A stretch of 64,000 bases of DNA from an uncultured Verrucomicrobiota bacterium (GTDB lineage Bacteria; Verrucomicrobiota; Verrucomicrobiia; Limisphaerales; UBA9464). Shown piece by piece: positions 30,478 to 40,351 of the stretch. The notes under the pieces were generated by a model, which was not told where the DNA came from, searched no databases, and saw nothing but the letters and a program-made list of their open reading frames with translations. A program made the position numbers and the translations under genes. The stretch spans positions 1 to 64,000 of the forward strand of contig CAIVQB010000085.1 of the NCBI GenBank assembly GCA_903907925.1, in the 5' to 3' direction. The first letter of the stretch is position 1. Every line of letters starts with the position of its first letter.

Positions 30478-30504
30478 CGCCGCCGGCCCCGCCGGCGGCG
30501 TTTT
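30478..30504 (+). terminator. Intrinsic terminator/attenuator in aroF leader
   Basis: CGCCGCCGGC-CCC-GCCGGCGGCG-TTTT, 10-bp perfect stem, 67 nt upstream of aroF ATG. Confidence 0.75.
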
Positions 30505-30571
30505 CGTTTCGCCGGCAGCCGCGTCGTCCACCCGCCCCCACAAAAACGCACGTCGAACGGAATCCCATCCC

Positions 30572-31585
30572 ATGATCATCGTCCTCAAACCCAACTCCTC
30601 ACGCCGCGACATCGCCGCCGTCAGCGCCGAAATCAAACGTCTTGGCTATTCCCCACACATCATGCGCGGGGTCGCGCGCACGGTGTTCGGCGCGGTCGGT
30701 GACGAACGCCAGCACGCCTCGCTCGAATCCCTGTCCGCCTGGCCCCAGGTGGAAAGCGTCACCCGCATTCAAAAGCGCTACAAACTGGTCAGCCGCGAAG
30801 CGCATCCGCAGAATTCCACCGTTACCACCCGCGGTGTGGTCATCGGCGGACCGAAATGCGTCATCATGGCCGGCCCCTGCTCGGTCGAGAGTGAACGCCA
30901 GTTGATGATCACCGCCGAAGCCGTCGCCAGGGCCGGCGCCACGGTCCTTCGCGGAGGTGCCTACAAGCCCCGCACATCGCCCTACGAATTCCAGGGTCTC
31001 GGGCTCAAGGGTCTCAAACTCCTCGCCAAAGCCCGCAAGGCCACCGGTCTCGCCGTCATCACCGAACTGCTCTCCGAAGACCACGTGGAACAGGTCGCCG
31101 AATACGCCGACATCCTTCAAATCGGAGCCCGCAACGCTCAGAATTTCCAATTGCTCATCGCCGCCGCCAAAACGGGCCTGCCCGTTCTCCTGAAGCGCGG
31201 TCTCTCCATGAAGATCGAGGAATGGTTGCTGGCCGGGGAATACGTCCTCGCGAACGACAACCCGAATCTGATGTTCTGCGAGCGCGGTATCCGGACCTTC
31301 GAGACCTACACCCGCAACACGCTCGATCTCTCCACCATCCCCATCATCAAGCGCGAATCGCATTGTCCAGTGGTGATCGATCCCAGCCAGGGCGGCGGTC
31401 GCGCCGATCTGGTCGCCGCCTTCTGCAAGGGTTCGGTGGCCATGGGTGCCGACGCCCTGCTGATCGAGGTCCATCCCAATCCCGCCGAAGCCTGGAGCGA
31501 CGGTGCCCAGCAATTGTCGCTCGAAGGATTCGCCGCGCTGATGAAGGACTTGAAGCCGTTCCTCGCCGCGGCGGGGCGCGAGTGA
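30572..31585 (+). CDS. aroF: 3-deoxy-7-phosphoheptulonate synthase (DAHP synthase, AroF/KDPG-type)
   Basis: MAGPCSVESERQLM; RGGAYKPRTSPYEFQGLG; VIDPSQGGGRADLV; N-terminal ferredoxin-like ACT-type domain. Confidence 0.95.
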   Translation: MIIVLKPNSSRRDIAAVSAEIKRLGYSPHIMRGVARTVFGAVGDERQHASLESLSAWPQVESVTRIQKRYKLVSREAHPQNSTVTTRGVVIGGPKCVIMAGPCSVESERQLMITAEAVARAGATVLRGGAYKPRTSPYEFQGLGLKGLKLLAKARKATGLAVITELLSEDHVEQVAEYADILQIGARNAQNFQLLIAAAKTGLPVLLKRGLSMKIEEWLLAGEYVLANDNPNLMFCERGIRTFETYTRNTLDLSTIPIIKRESHCPVVIDPSQGGGRADLVAAFCKGSVAMGADALLIEVHPNPAEAWSDGAQQLSLEGFAALMKDLKPFLAAAGRE

Positions 31586-31591
31586 CGGGAA

Positions 31592-31679
31592 GGCAAGAGC
31601 TAAAAGGAAAATGGAAAAAGTGAAGAGGCGGTGGCACGTGCCTCGGCTCCTTTTGCCTTTTTCCTTTTCCCCTTTGCCT
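31592..31679. repeat. Long imperfect purine/pyrimidine hairpin between aroF and the PQQ gene
   Basis: ggcaagagctaaaaggaaaatggaaaaag ... ctttttccttttcccctttgcc inverted arms, with ggcacgtgcc palindrome at the apex. Confidence 0.7.
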
Positions 31680-31726
31680 TGCTCCCCGGTGTTGTCGTCA
31701 CCGCACCAATTAACATACACTCCGCC

Positions 31727-33064
31727 ATGAATTCCCGTGGATGCGCCTTGTCCCCTGTGCTCGCCGCGCTGGTCGGCGCTGCCTTCCTGGTAGCCGCCCG
31801 CGGTTTGGGCGCGTCGGGCTCCACCGACACCCAATGGCCGGAATTCCGCGGCCCGCGTGGCGACGGCACGTCCACCGCGACCGGTCTGCCACTGGAATGG
31901 AGCGAAGACAGTCATGTCACTTGGAAGACACCGATCCACGGAAAGGCCTGGTCGTCGCCGGTGATCTGGGATCATCAGATCTGGCTGACCACTGCGACCG
32001 AGGACGGACGCACCTTGTCGGCAATTTGTGTGGATCGGGATTCCGGAAAAATCCTGCGCGACCTGCCGCTGTTCGACGTCGAGCGACCGCAGTTCGCCCA
32101 CAAGTTCAACAGCTACGGCTCCCCCACTCCGGCCATTGAGAAGGGCCGGATTTATATCACCTTTGGCTCGCCCGGAACGGCCTGTCTCGACACCGAAACC
32201 GGCCGCGTCCTGTGGGAACGACGCGATTTCATCTGCAACCATTTTCGCGGCGCCGGATCCTCGCCGATCCTCTACGGCAACCTTCTGTTCCTGAACTTCG
32301 ACGGCAGCGATCATCAGTTCCTCGTCGCCCTCGACAAGCGCACCGGGAAAACCGTCTGGCAGAAGGATCGCTCGGTGGATTATCAGGACCTGGGTCCCGA
32401 CGGAAAACCGACCGCCGACGGTGACTGGCGCAAGGCGTTCGCCACCTGCCAGGTCGCCTCGCTGGACGGACACCCCACCCTGCTCAGCCAGGGTGCGAAG
32501 GCGTTTTATGCGTTCGAGCCGGAGACCGGTGTCGAACTCTGGCGCGTCGAGGAAAAGACCAGTCATTCGGCCGGAACCCGTCCGGTGGCGGGATTGGGCC
32601 TGGTCTTCTTTCCCAGCGGTTGGTCGCAGGGACAATTGCTCGCGGTCCATCCCGGAAAGAAAGGCGAAGTCCTGGACGTGAACGCCACCACCGCGCCCGA
32701 CACCGATCTCAAACTAGCCTGGCGTTCCAAACGCGGCACACCGAAGAAACCGGCACTGACGCTGGTCGGCGATCTGTTGTTCGGCATCGAAGACGGCGGC
32801 CTCGCGACCTGTTGGGAAGCCAAGACCGGCACAGTGGTCTGGAACGAACGGTTGGGCGGGAATTATTCAGCCTCACCGTTGTTCGCCGAGGGACACCTGT
32901 ACTGCTTCAGTGAAGAAGGAAAGACTGTAGTGATCGCCGCATCGCGCGAGTTCAAAAAGCTCGCCGAAAGCACCCTGCCCGACGGCTTCATGGCCTCACC
33001 CGCCGTCTCCGGAAACGCACTCTACCTGCGCAGCAGAACCCATCTGTATCGCATCGCGAATTAA
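31727..33064 (+). CDS. Secreted PQQ-like beta-propeller repeat protein
   Basis: WPEFRGPRGDGTS; repeated propeller blades with ALDKRTGKTVWQ. Confidence 0.88.
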   Translation: MNSRGCALSPVLAALVGAAFLVAARGLGASGSTDTQWPEFRGPRGDGTSTATGLPLEWSEDSHVTWKTPIHGKAWSSPVIWDHQIWLTTATEDGRTLSAICVDRDSGKILRDLPLFDVERPQFAHKFNSYGSPTPAIEKGRIYITFGSPGTACLDTETGRVLWERRDFICNHFRGAGSSPILYGNLLFLNFDGSDHQFLVALDKRTGKTVWQKDRSVDYQDLGPDGKPTADGDWRKAFATCQVASLDGHPTLLSQGAKAFYAFEPETGVELWRVEEKTSHSAGTRPVAGLGLVFFPSGWSQGQLLAVHPGKKGEVLDVNATTAPDTDLKLAWRSKRGTPKKPALTLVGDLLFGIEDGGLATCWEAKTGTVVWNERLGGNYSASPLFAEGHLYCFSEEGKTVVIAASREFKKLAESTLPDGFMASPAVSGNALYLRSRTHLYRIAN

Positions 33065-33101
33065 CATTTCGTGATGAAAAGTGTGTAGTTCTGAATCTGC
33101 G

Positions 33102-34330
33102 CTAAGCGAAATCCGAAGTAAGCCCCAGAGCTCGTAGCGCTGGAACCAAGAAATTCGGAACGGACTTTCCTCCGGCCTCACCGGGATTCAATACGAGGAT
33201 CGGTGGTTTCGCGTGCGGTCGCTCAATCCGCCAAGACCTGCGTAGCTTCTCTCCAGAGCGATTAATCCCGATCAAATCCAGCTCCTCACCAACAATTGGG
33301 ATTTCCCGGATCGGAAGCATACCATTGCACAAATCTAGTGGCGCCTCACGTATCCAAGCCTCGGCAACCCATATCAACCCCGCTGCTGCACTGCTTTTCA
33401 CAAGGTCTCCAACATAACGCCAGAACAGATACTTATCGGCTTGGTCGGAGAATTCCGTCCCGACCAACTCGATTAGGCTGTTGTCTGCGCCAACTATGAA
33501 TAGAAACGATTTATGATCACCAAAACGTTCAAAGATGTTCTGCGCCATGGCCGCAATGTCTTCAAACAGGTTAGAAAACGGTGTGCCTTCGAGCCCTCGA
33601 ACTCTTTCACCAAACTCCTTCGCAAATGCCGAAGGAATCTCAGTTTTTGTTTCAGTTTGAATATTGTAGAAGCCTAATTTATGTGCGCGGCGGTCGTTAA
33701 ACTTAAAATACCGGACGACCCTCGCTTCATGCCGCCGGCTTTCGAATCGGGCTGGAGTTGGAACACCTGCAGGAAACGGATCTCCAAGTAACATTGATAG
33801 GCTTTTGCACAACTCGAACAGTCTCGAATAGATTAAACAAAACGCCTGCAATAATTCCCAGTTCGGAAGGGTGTCCGCTATCCACCGCCGCTCAATCCGA
33901 ACAACCGCCGCGTCCGCAATCCCTCGAGGAAGGCTTTTTTCTGCAATATTCAGCAACGATTTAATCCCAAAAGCGACCAGTTCCTCCTTACCAAGATTGA
34001 GTTTAATATCCTGCTCTTCAAGGTAGGAAAAACCAATGAGACTTGAAGGGAACTATGAAACTCCAGGTCTCCTTCTTTTTCGATCGTATTGCGCGAATCC
34101 TTCGCCCAAACCATCAGTTCATCGCCGGCCCATTTCGCTAACGCATTCTGATACCACTCCTCGAAATTCGGGACTAACCCTTTGTGTTTTTGAATAATGA
34201 ACGTAACCGTTCTCGCAGTCTGAAGGAACGCATTTGCACTTCGTCGAAACCGATTCGGTTCAAGGTATTTTAAGCCACATTCCTCGAGGCAATCCGCCAA
34301 ATCATTCAAACGTATTTGCCAAGGCTTCAC
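33102..34330 (-). pseudogene. Hypothetical gene split by a single-nucleotide frameshift
   Basis: ORFs 33950-34330 and 33102-33956 join across an A5/T5 run at 34028-34032; span is 1229 nt, 1 short of a multiple of 3. Confidence 0.75.
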
Positions 34331-34410
34331 ACGGAGCAGCGGGATAATTCGGGCCTAAACTAACCGCATATTGCCGTCAAAACCGCCCGGATTGCCCGTC
34401 CGGACTACCC

Positions 34411-35103
34411 TCACGGCCGGATGGCTTGATACACCGTCTTCGCCATCAGGGTTGCGCCGGCGGCGTTGGGGTGGATTTTGTCGGGGAACAATTCGGGATG
34501 AGCGGACAACGCGTCGTTTAGGTCAATGACCGGCACCTTCCGCTTGTCACACACTTCCTGGGTCGCTTCGAGGACGAGGTCCAGCGTCGCCGCGTTGATG
34601 CCCCATTGATCGCCATACACCGGCACCGGCAGGCAGGTCCAAACCTTGGGCTTCGATTTCAGACCGCGGAAATGTTCGATGAGCGCGGTGTAGTCGGCAA
34701 TGAACGGCGCGCGGCCCTTCCAGTTCTGCGGCTTGGTGTCGTTGGTCCCGAGCTTGATGATGACCACGTCGGGCTGGAATTCGTCGGCATCTGTCATCTC
34801 CGGCGTGGTCCAATAGGGCAGATCTCCATTGCGCATCAGCGTGGCTCCGGACCGGCCGAAATTGCGCACCTGGAATCCGCTGCCGAGATACTCACCCAAC
34901 TGCGCGGGATAGCTGTTGGTCTCGCGTCCGTCGATACCGGCGCCGTAGGTGATGCTGTCACCGACGCAGGCGATCTTGATCACCGGATTGCCGCTGTGAT
35001 GGCGGTCCTGAAAATCCGACACCCGGATATGCGGCAGCTCCCGGGTGCGGCAACCGGCGGCGAAGGCGACTAGCGAGAGGAGGACAAACAGGCGGCGTTT
35101 CAT
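34411..35103 (-). CDS. SGNH/GDSL hydrolase lipoprotein-like
   Basis: IACVGDSITYGAG; VVIIKLGTNDTKP; DKIHPNAAG. Confidence 0.92.
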   Translation of the reverse strand: MKRRLFVLLSLVAFAAGCRTRELPHIRVSDFQDRHHSGNPVIKIACVGDSITYGAGIDGRETNSYPAQLGEYLGSGFQVRNFGRSGATLMRNGDLPYWTTPEMTDADEFQPDVVIIKLGTNDTKPQNWKGRAPFIADYTALIEHFRGLKSKPKVWTCLPVPVYGDQWGINAATLDLVLEATQEVCDKRKVPVIDLNDALSAHPELFPDKIHPNAAGATLMAKTVYQAIRP

Positions 35104-35173
35104 GTCAGCGTCGGGAGGGAGTGTGGCGGAGGAACGGCCGGGAACGAAGTGCGAAGTGGCGAAGGATAGGCAG

Positions 35174-36202
35174 TCAGCAACCGGGCACGATCAGCGTTTT
35201 GACGGCCCGATTCCCGGCGGCCATCGATCGGAACAACTCCGGCACCTGATCCAGCGTCGCCGTCCCATCCACAAAATCGGCGGCCCGAATCACGCCCGAT
35301 TCGATCCAGGCCAGGGCCTTGCGGATGGTCCGCGGCGTGTGATGGAAGCTCGCGAGAAGGGTGAGACTGGAATAATGGATCCGGGTGGTATCCAACTGAA
35401 CCGAAGTGCCACCCGGGCAACCACCAAAGAAATTCACCCGCCCGCCTTTACCCACCAGTTGAACCGCGGCTTCCCAAGCGGACGGTTTTCCAACCGCCTC
35501 GAACACCGCATCAAACCGCCGGCCCTGGCACGCGGCAGAAACTCCGGCGACCAAATCCTCCGCGCCGGCCATGTCAACGCCCCCCGTCGCCCCCAGCTTT
35601 CTCGCCAGTGCGAGGCGTGCCTCACCGCGTCCTGCCACCGTCACCCGGCATCCGGCGTTCCGCGCCAACGCCACGGCGAACAGCCCGATCGGTCCCGCGC
35701 CCAGAACCAGCACCGATTCACCGGGAACCAGTTTCAAATCCTCGATCCCCTGCACCACGCAGGCCAGCGGTTCGGTGAGCGCAGCATCCCGATAATCCGT
35801 TTTCGCCTGAAGCTCGATCAGGTTCCGGGTGGCGATGCGTTCGGGAATGACAATGGATTCGGCATAGGCCCCGTTCAAAAAGAGCAGGTCGTCGCAGAGA
35901 TTCTGCTGTTGGTGCTGGCAGAAGAAACAGGTCTCGCAGGGCGCCGAATTGGCCGCCACCACCCGCGCTCCGGAATGCCAGGACGGGTGCCGCGACTCCG
36001 TGATCCGGCCCGCCAGTTCGTGTCCGAACACGCAGGGCGGCGTCAGCATCCGGGCGTGGTAGCCGCGGCGATAAACCTTGAGATCGGTGCCGCAGGTCAA
36101 CGCGGCCTCAATGCCGATCCGCACCTCGCCCTCCGCCAATGGAACCTCGGGGAGATCCTCGATGCGGATGTCTTCACGACCCTGCAGGACGGCGGCTTTC
36201 AC
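35174..36202 (-). CDS. Zinc-dependent alcohol dehydrogenase family protein
   Basis: TCGTDLKVYRRG; FGHELAGRI; VLVLGAGPIGLFAVALAR; GTG start VKAAVLQGRED. Confidence 0.9.
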   Translation of the reverse strand: MKAAVLQGREDIRIEDLPEVPLAEGEVRIGIEAALTCGTDLKVYRRGYHARMLTPPCVFGHELAGRITESRHPSWHSGARVVAANSAPCETCFFCQHQQQNLCDDLLFLNGAYAESIVIPERIATRNLIELQAKTDYRDAALTEPLACVVQGIEDLKLVPGESVLVLGAGPIGLFAVALARNAGCRVTVAGRGEARLALARKLGATGGVDMAGAEDLVAGVSAACQGRRFDAVFEAVGKPSAWEAAVQLVGKGGRVNFFGGCPGGTSVQLDTTRIHYSSLTLLASFHHTPRTIRKALAWIESGVIRAADFVDGTATLDQVPELFRSMAAGNRAVKTLIVPGC

Positions 36203-36325
36203 GGGGCGAACGTTCCCGGACAAGCGGCTTGCACCGCAAGGCGAACTTCCCGCAGCGTCCGCCGGTGCCGGTCCAAACCACCGGCCCGAATCGCCGGCGG
36301 TTGGCGTCGAATACCCTGTCACAAA

Positions 36326-36985
36326 ATGGATCTCCTGAAGCAAGTGCTCGAGTTTGTCCTGCATCTCCAGGATCACCTGAATCAACTGCTGCACGACTAC
36401 GGTCCCTGGTTCCACGGGCTGCTGTTCGCGGTGATTTTCTGCGAGACCGGACTGGTGGTCACCCCGTTCCTGCCCGGGGATTCGCTGCTGTTCGCGATTG
36501 GCGCGCTCGCTGCCGATCCGGCCAGTGGACTCGGCCTGGCGACCTGCGCGGTCACCATCGCCGGCGCGGCGTTCCTCGGGGACAACGTCAACTATTGGGT
36601 GGGCAAACAGGTCGGAACCCAGTTGGTGAAACGGTTTCCGCGATTGATCCAGCAGAAGCATCTCGACCGAACCCATGCCTTCTTCGAACGGTACGGCGGG
36701 AAGACCATCGTCATGGCGCGCTTCGTTCCCATCGTCCGGACCTTCACGCCGTTCGTGGCCGGGATGGGTGCCATGCCGTACTCGCGTTTCCTCGGATTCA
36801 GCGTGGTGGCAACGGCCCTGTGGGTCAGCCTGATTCTGCCGGCGGGCTATTTCTTCGGAAACATCCCGGCGGTGAAACGGCATTTTGAACTGGTGGTGAT
36901 CGGCATCATCGTCGTCTCCTGCCTGCCGATGGTTGTCGAGTACCTCCGGGCACGGCGGAGCGCCAGGGCCAACCCCGGGAAGTGA
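36326..36985 (+). CDS. DedA family membrane protein
   Basis: FCETGLVVTPFLPGDSLLFAIGALA; FFERYGGKTIVMARFVPIVRTFTPFVAGMG. Confidence 0.94.
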   Translation: MDLLKQVLEFVLHLQDHLNQLLHDYGPWFHGLLFAVIFCETGLVVTPFLPGDSLLFAIGALAADPASGLGLATCAVTIAGAAFLGDNVNYWVGKQVGTQLVKRFPRLIQQKHLDRTHAFFERYGGKTIVMARFVPIVRTFTPFVAGMGAMPYSRFLGFSVVATALWVSLILPAGYFFGNIPAVKRHFELVVIGIIVVSCLPMVVEYLRARRSARANPGK

Positions 36986-37028
36986 AGCGCGCTTGCGACA
37001 CCGCGAAGGTGGGTTAGCGTCCCGCACC

Positions 37029-37502
37029 ATGGCAACCGAACCTCCGATTTCATTGAAGCCCGGCGATCCCGCACCGGATTTTTCGGCGACCGCCACCGAC
37101 GGTTCGACCATCCGCCTGGCGGATCTATTGGGAACCCCGGTGGTTCTCTACTTCTATCCGCGCGACGACACTCCGGGTTGCACCAAGGAAGCCTGCGCTT
37201 TCCGGGACAGCTACGCGGCCTTCAAGAAAAAGGGCGCGATCGTCCTGGGCGTCAGCCTCGACACGGTGAAATCGCATGTGAAATTCACCGAGAAGTTCAA
37301 ACTCCCCTTCCCGCTGTTGGCCGACGAAAACAAGGCGATCGTCACGGCCTACGGGGTCTGGGGCATGAAAAGCTTCATGGGCCGGAAGTACGAGGGCATC
37401 CACCGGGTCACCTTTCTGATCGGTGCCGACGGCCGGATCCGCAACATCTGGCCCAAGGTGAAGCCAGAGGAACACGCAGCGGAAGTCCTGGCGGCGTTGT
37501 AA
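37029..37502 (+). CDS. bcp: Thioredoxin-dependent thiol peroxidase (Bcp-type peroxiredoxin)
   Basis: YFYPRDDTPGCTKEACAFRD. Confidence 0.93.
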   Translation: MATEPPISLKPGDPAPDFSATATDGSTIRLADLLGTPVVLYFYPRDDTPGCTKEACAFRDSYAAFKKKGAIVLGVSLDTVKSHVKFTEKFKLPFPLLADENKAIVTAYGVWGMKSFMGRKYEGIHRVTFLIGADGRIRNIWPKVKPEEHAAEVLAAL

Positions 37503-37644
37503 TTCCACGGCAAGCAGCCGGGTCAGTGTCTGGGACCACAGCGAGAAACCACACACTTCCACCGTTTGACACCCCGGCGGGGCCGTACTATTTGTCGCGG
37601 GCTGCACGTCAACGATTCCGCGACACCGTCAACTTTTTCATACC

Positions 37645-38124
37645 ATGCCCATTGCTGTCGGCTCCAAAGCCCCTGATTTCACCCTCAAGTCCAAGTCGTC
37701 CACGGGTCTTTCCGATCTGAAGCTGTCGGCCAACTTCGGCAGCAAGAACACGGTGATCCTGTTCTTCCCGCTCGCCTTCACCGGCGTCTGCACCCAGGAA
37801 ATGTGCGACATCACCTCCGGTCTCGGAGCCTACGGCGCCCTGAATGCCGACGTGATCGCCATCAGCGTGGACAGCCCGTTCGCGCAGGAAGCCTGGGCCA
37901 CGGCCAACAAGATCACCGTCAAGATCGGCAGCGACCTCAACAAGACCGTGACCGACGCCTATCAGGTGCGGTTCCCGATGCTGGCCGGTGTGGGTGACAC
38001 GTCCGCCCGGGCCGCCTTCGTCATCGATAAGACGGGCGTAGTACGTTACGCCGAGCAGACGCCGACGCCCAAGGACCTGCCGAATTTCGAAGCCATCAAA
38101 GCCACCCTGGCCACGCTTCAATAA
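37645..38124 (+). CDS. Peroxiredoxin (AhpE-like)
   Basis: LFFPLAFTGVCTQEMCDI. Confidence 0.9.
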   Translation: MPIAVGSKAPDFTLKSKSSTGLSDLKLSANFGSKNTVILFFPLAFTGVCTQEMCDITSGLGAYGALNADVIAISVDSPFAQEAWATANKITVKIGSDLNKTVTDAYQVRFPMLAGVGDTSARAAFVIDKTGVVRYAEQTPTPKDLPNFEAIKATLATLQ

Positions 38125-38142
38125 CGACAGGAACCCCTCTCC

Positions 38143-38177
38143 AAAGGGCGCGGCTTTCCCAGCCGCGCCCTTTTTGT
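38143..38177 (+). terminator. Intrinsic terminator downstream of peroxiredoxin
   Basis: AAAGGGCGCGGCT-TTCCC-AGCCGCGCCCTTT then TTGTTTG. Confidence 0.88.
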
Positions 38178-38280
38178 TTGTCGAAATCCAAATGCAGTCA
38201 GCGAACCAGCCAATTCAACAGTCTGTCTAAAACCGTTGCCGCCCGGCCGGCGGCTTTCTAGCCTCAACCGAATATCTTCG

Positions 38281-39153
38281 ATGAAAATCTACCTTGATGG
38301 TCAGTTCTGCAGTGAAGCGGACGCCAAAATCTCCGTGTTCGATCACGGTCTGCTGTATGGCGACGGCGTGTTCGAAGGCATCCGGATGTATCACAACCGG
38401 GTCTTCAAACTCCGCGAACACATCGAACGCCTCTATTGGTCCGCGAAGGCCATCCTGCTGGACATCCCGATGACACAGGAGGAGATGATCGCCGCCACCG
38501 TCGAAACCTGCCGCCAGAACAATCTCCGCGACGGCTATATCCGGCTCGTCGTGACGCGCGGCAAGGGCACGCTCGGCCTTGATCCGCGCAAATGCCCGAA
38601 GGCGTCGATCATCATCATCGCAACGACGATCCAACTCTACCCCGAGAAGACTTACGCCGAGGGGCTGACGATCGTCACCGTGCCGACGACCCGCAACATC
38701 GTGAACGCCGTGAACCCGGCGATCAAATCGTTGAACTACCTCAACAACGTGCTGGCCCGCATCGAGGCCAACAACGCCGGCGTCGAGGAGGCCATCCTGC
38801 TGAACAGCGATGGGTTCGTGGCCGAATGCACCGCGGACAACGTGTTCATCGTGCAGAAGGGAAAACTCTACACGCCGCCGCTGAGCTCCGGCGCGTTGTA
38901 CGGCATCACCCGGAACACGGTCCTCGACGTCGCGCGCGAGCTCGGCATTCCGTCCGGCGAACCCAGCCTCTCGCGCTACGATCTCTACATCGCCGACGAA
39001 ATGTTCCTCACCGGCACCGCCGCCGAAATGATCCCGGTGGTGAAGGTCGATGGCCGGGTGATTGGCACGGGAAAACCGGGACCGATCACTGCGAAACTGC
39101 TGGCCGGCTTCCAGGCTCGGACCCGGACGGACGGCGAGATCATCTTTGCCTGA
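38281..39153 (+). CDS. ilvE: Branched-chain-amino-acid transaminase (class IV aminotransferase)
   Basis: FDHGLLYGDGVFEGIR; NPAIKSLNYLNNVLARIEA; DEMFLTGTAAEMIPV. Confidence 0.93.
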   Translation: MKIYLDGQFCSEADAKISVFDHGLLYGDGVFEGIRMYHNRVFKLREHIERLYWSAKAILLDIPMTQEEMIAATVETCRQNNLRDGYIRLVVTRGKGTLGLDPRKCPKASIIIIATTIQLYPEKTYAEGLTIVTVPTTRNIVNAVNPAIKSLNYLNNVLARIEANNAGVEEAILLNSDGFVAECTADNVFIVQKGKLYTPPLSSGALYGITRNTVLDVARELGIPSGEPSLSRYDLYIADEMFLTGTAAEMIPVVKVDGRVIGTGKPGPITAKLLAGFQARTRTDGEIIFA

Positions 39154-39199
39154 ACGGCGGGAACATCGAAGCAACGACCCGTCTCCATCGGGCGACGCC

Positions 39200-39541
39200 A
39201 TGATCTATCGACTTGCGGAGCTCCACGATTGGTCGGCCGCTCAACGGCAGGGATTCTTCGCCAGCCCCGATCTGGCCGCGGAGGGGTTCATCCACTTCTC
39301 CGAACGCCACCAGGTGGAAGGCGTCGCCCGGCGGTATTATTCCGGGCGCGCCAACCTGATCCTACTCGTGGTGGACGAAACCCGACTGGGACCTGCCGCT
39401 CCGTTGAAGCGAGAGAACACGACCGGCGGAACGGAATTATTTCCCCACGTCTACGGCGCGGTGTCCTTGGACGCGGTGGTTCAGTCGGCTCCGTTTCTAC
39501 AGAACGCGGACGGCACGATCCATTGGGCAGAGGGAGTCTGA
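39200..39541 (+). CDS. DUF952 domain-containing protein
   Basis: IYRLAELHDWSAAQRQGFFASPDLAAEGFIHFSERHQVEGVARRYY. Confidence 0.88.
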   Translation: MIYRLAELHDWSAAQRQGFFASPDLAAEGFIHFSERHQVEGVARRYYSGRANLILLVVDETRLGPAAPLKRENTTGGTELFPHVYGAVSLDAVVQSAPFLQNADGTIHWAEGV

Positions 39542-39744
39542 GGTTCCCCTTCGGACACCCTCCCCACCGTTCGGAACGGAGGGGAGGGCCGGGGAGAAGC
39601 GGCGTCCACGAGCACGAGTGGTTGCCTTCGGTTCAACAAGGAATTCCCCACAACATCGCAATCATCAGCGCCCATTCTCATCCAGGAAACCGTGCACGCT
39701 TGGACCGGACTTGCCCCCGGCGTCGGGAACCATAGGGTACGGGC

Positions 39745-40251
39745 ATGGACCCGCTGTCTGCGTCGGACCTGCATCGCATCAACGCCGCCCAAGGCTGGCT
39801 GATGCTCGGCGCACCCGGCGAGGCGCACTTGGAATTGCGAGAAATCACCGCCGGCTCGGAAACCCGGCCGGAAGTGCTGGATTTGCAATGGCAGGCCTTC
39901 GCGGCGCAGACCAACTGGACCGCCGCATTCGCCATCGCCGAAGTGTTGATCCGGCAACATCCCGGGGCACCCGGCGGATGGATCAATCGTTCCTACGCGG
40001 CCCGACGTATGCCCGGCGGAGGATTGGCGCGCGCCTTCGAACTTCTGCGGCCGGCAGCCGATTGTTTTCCCGACGAACCGGCGATCCCGTTCAACCTCGC
40101 CTGTTATTGCGCCCAGGAAAACCGGCTCGACGACGCCTGGACCTGGTATCGCGCCGCCCGAAAGGTCGGCAATCCAGCAGCCCTTCGATCGCAGGCATTG
40201 GCCGACGACGATCTTCGTCCGCTGTGGCCGATGATCAGCCAATTGCAGTAA
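39745..40251 (+). CDS. Tetratricopeptide repeat-like protein
   Basis: ALA-rich helical repeats, RINAAQGWLMLGAPGEAHLELREI. Confidence 0.7.
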   Translation: MDPLSASDLHRINAAQGWLMLGAPGEAHLELREITAGSETRPEVLDLQWQAFAAQTNWTAAFAIAEVLIRQHPGAPGGWINRSYAARRMPGGGLARAFELLRPAADCFPDEPAIPFNLACYCAQENRLDDAWTWYRAARKVGNPAALRSQALADDDLRPLWPMISQLQ

Positions 40252-40351
40252 GAGCCCGTCCGAACAGCGCACCGCCGACGGAGGAAAACCGTGCCGTTGG
40301 CGCTGCAACACAGGCTTCCCCTGCCCCCGCACGAAACGCTAGATTCCCCGG

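Noticed and set aside
30599-32650. 683-aa minus-strand ORF across aroF and the PQQ gene
   Set aside because: Overlaps two confidently identified plus-strand genes; no domains recognised.
34028-34032. Programmed -1 ribosomal frameshift
   Set aside because: The local sequence (TTG GTT TTT CCT) is not a canonical X XXY YYZ slippery heptamer and no downstream pseudoknot was obvious; indel or sequencing error is simpler.
35045-36325. Long 5' extension of the DedA ORF
   Set aside because: Runs antisense through the alcohol dehydrogenase gene; real DedA start is ATG at 36326.
37564-37590. Promoter TTGACA...TACTAT before the AhpE-like peroxiredoxin
   Set aside because: Spacing is too short (14 bp) for a confident sigma70 promoter.
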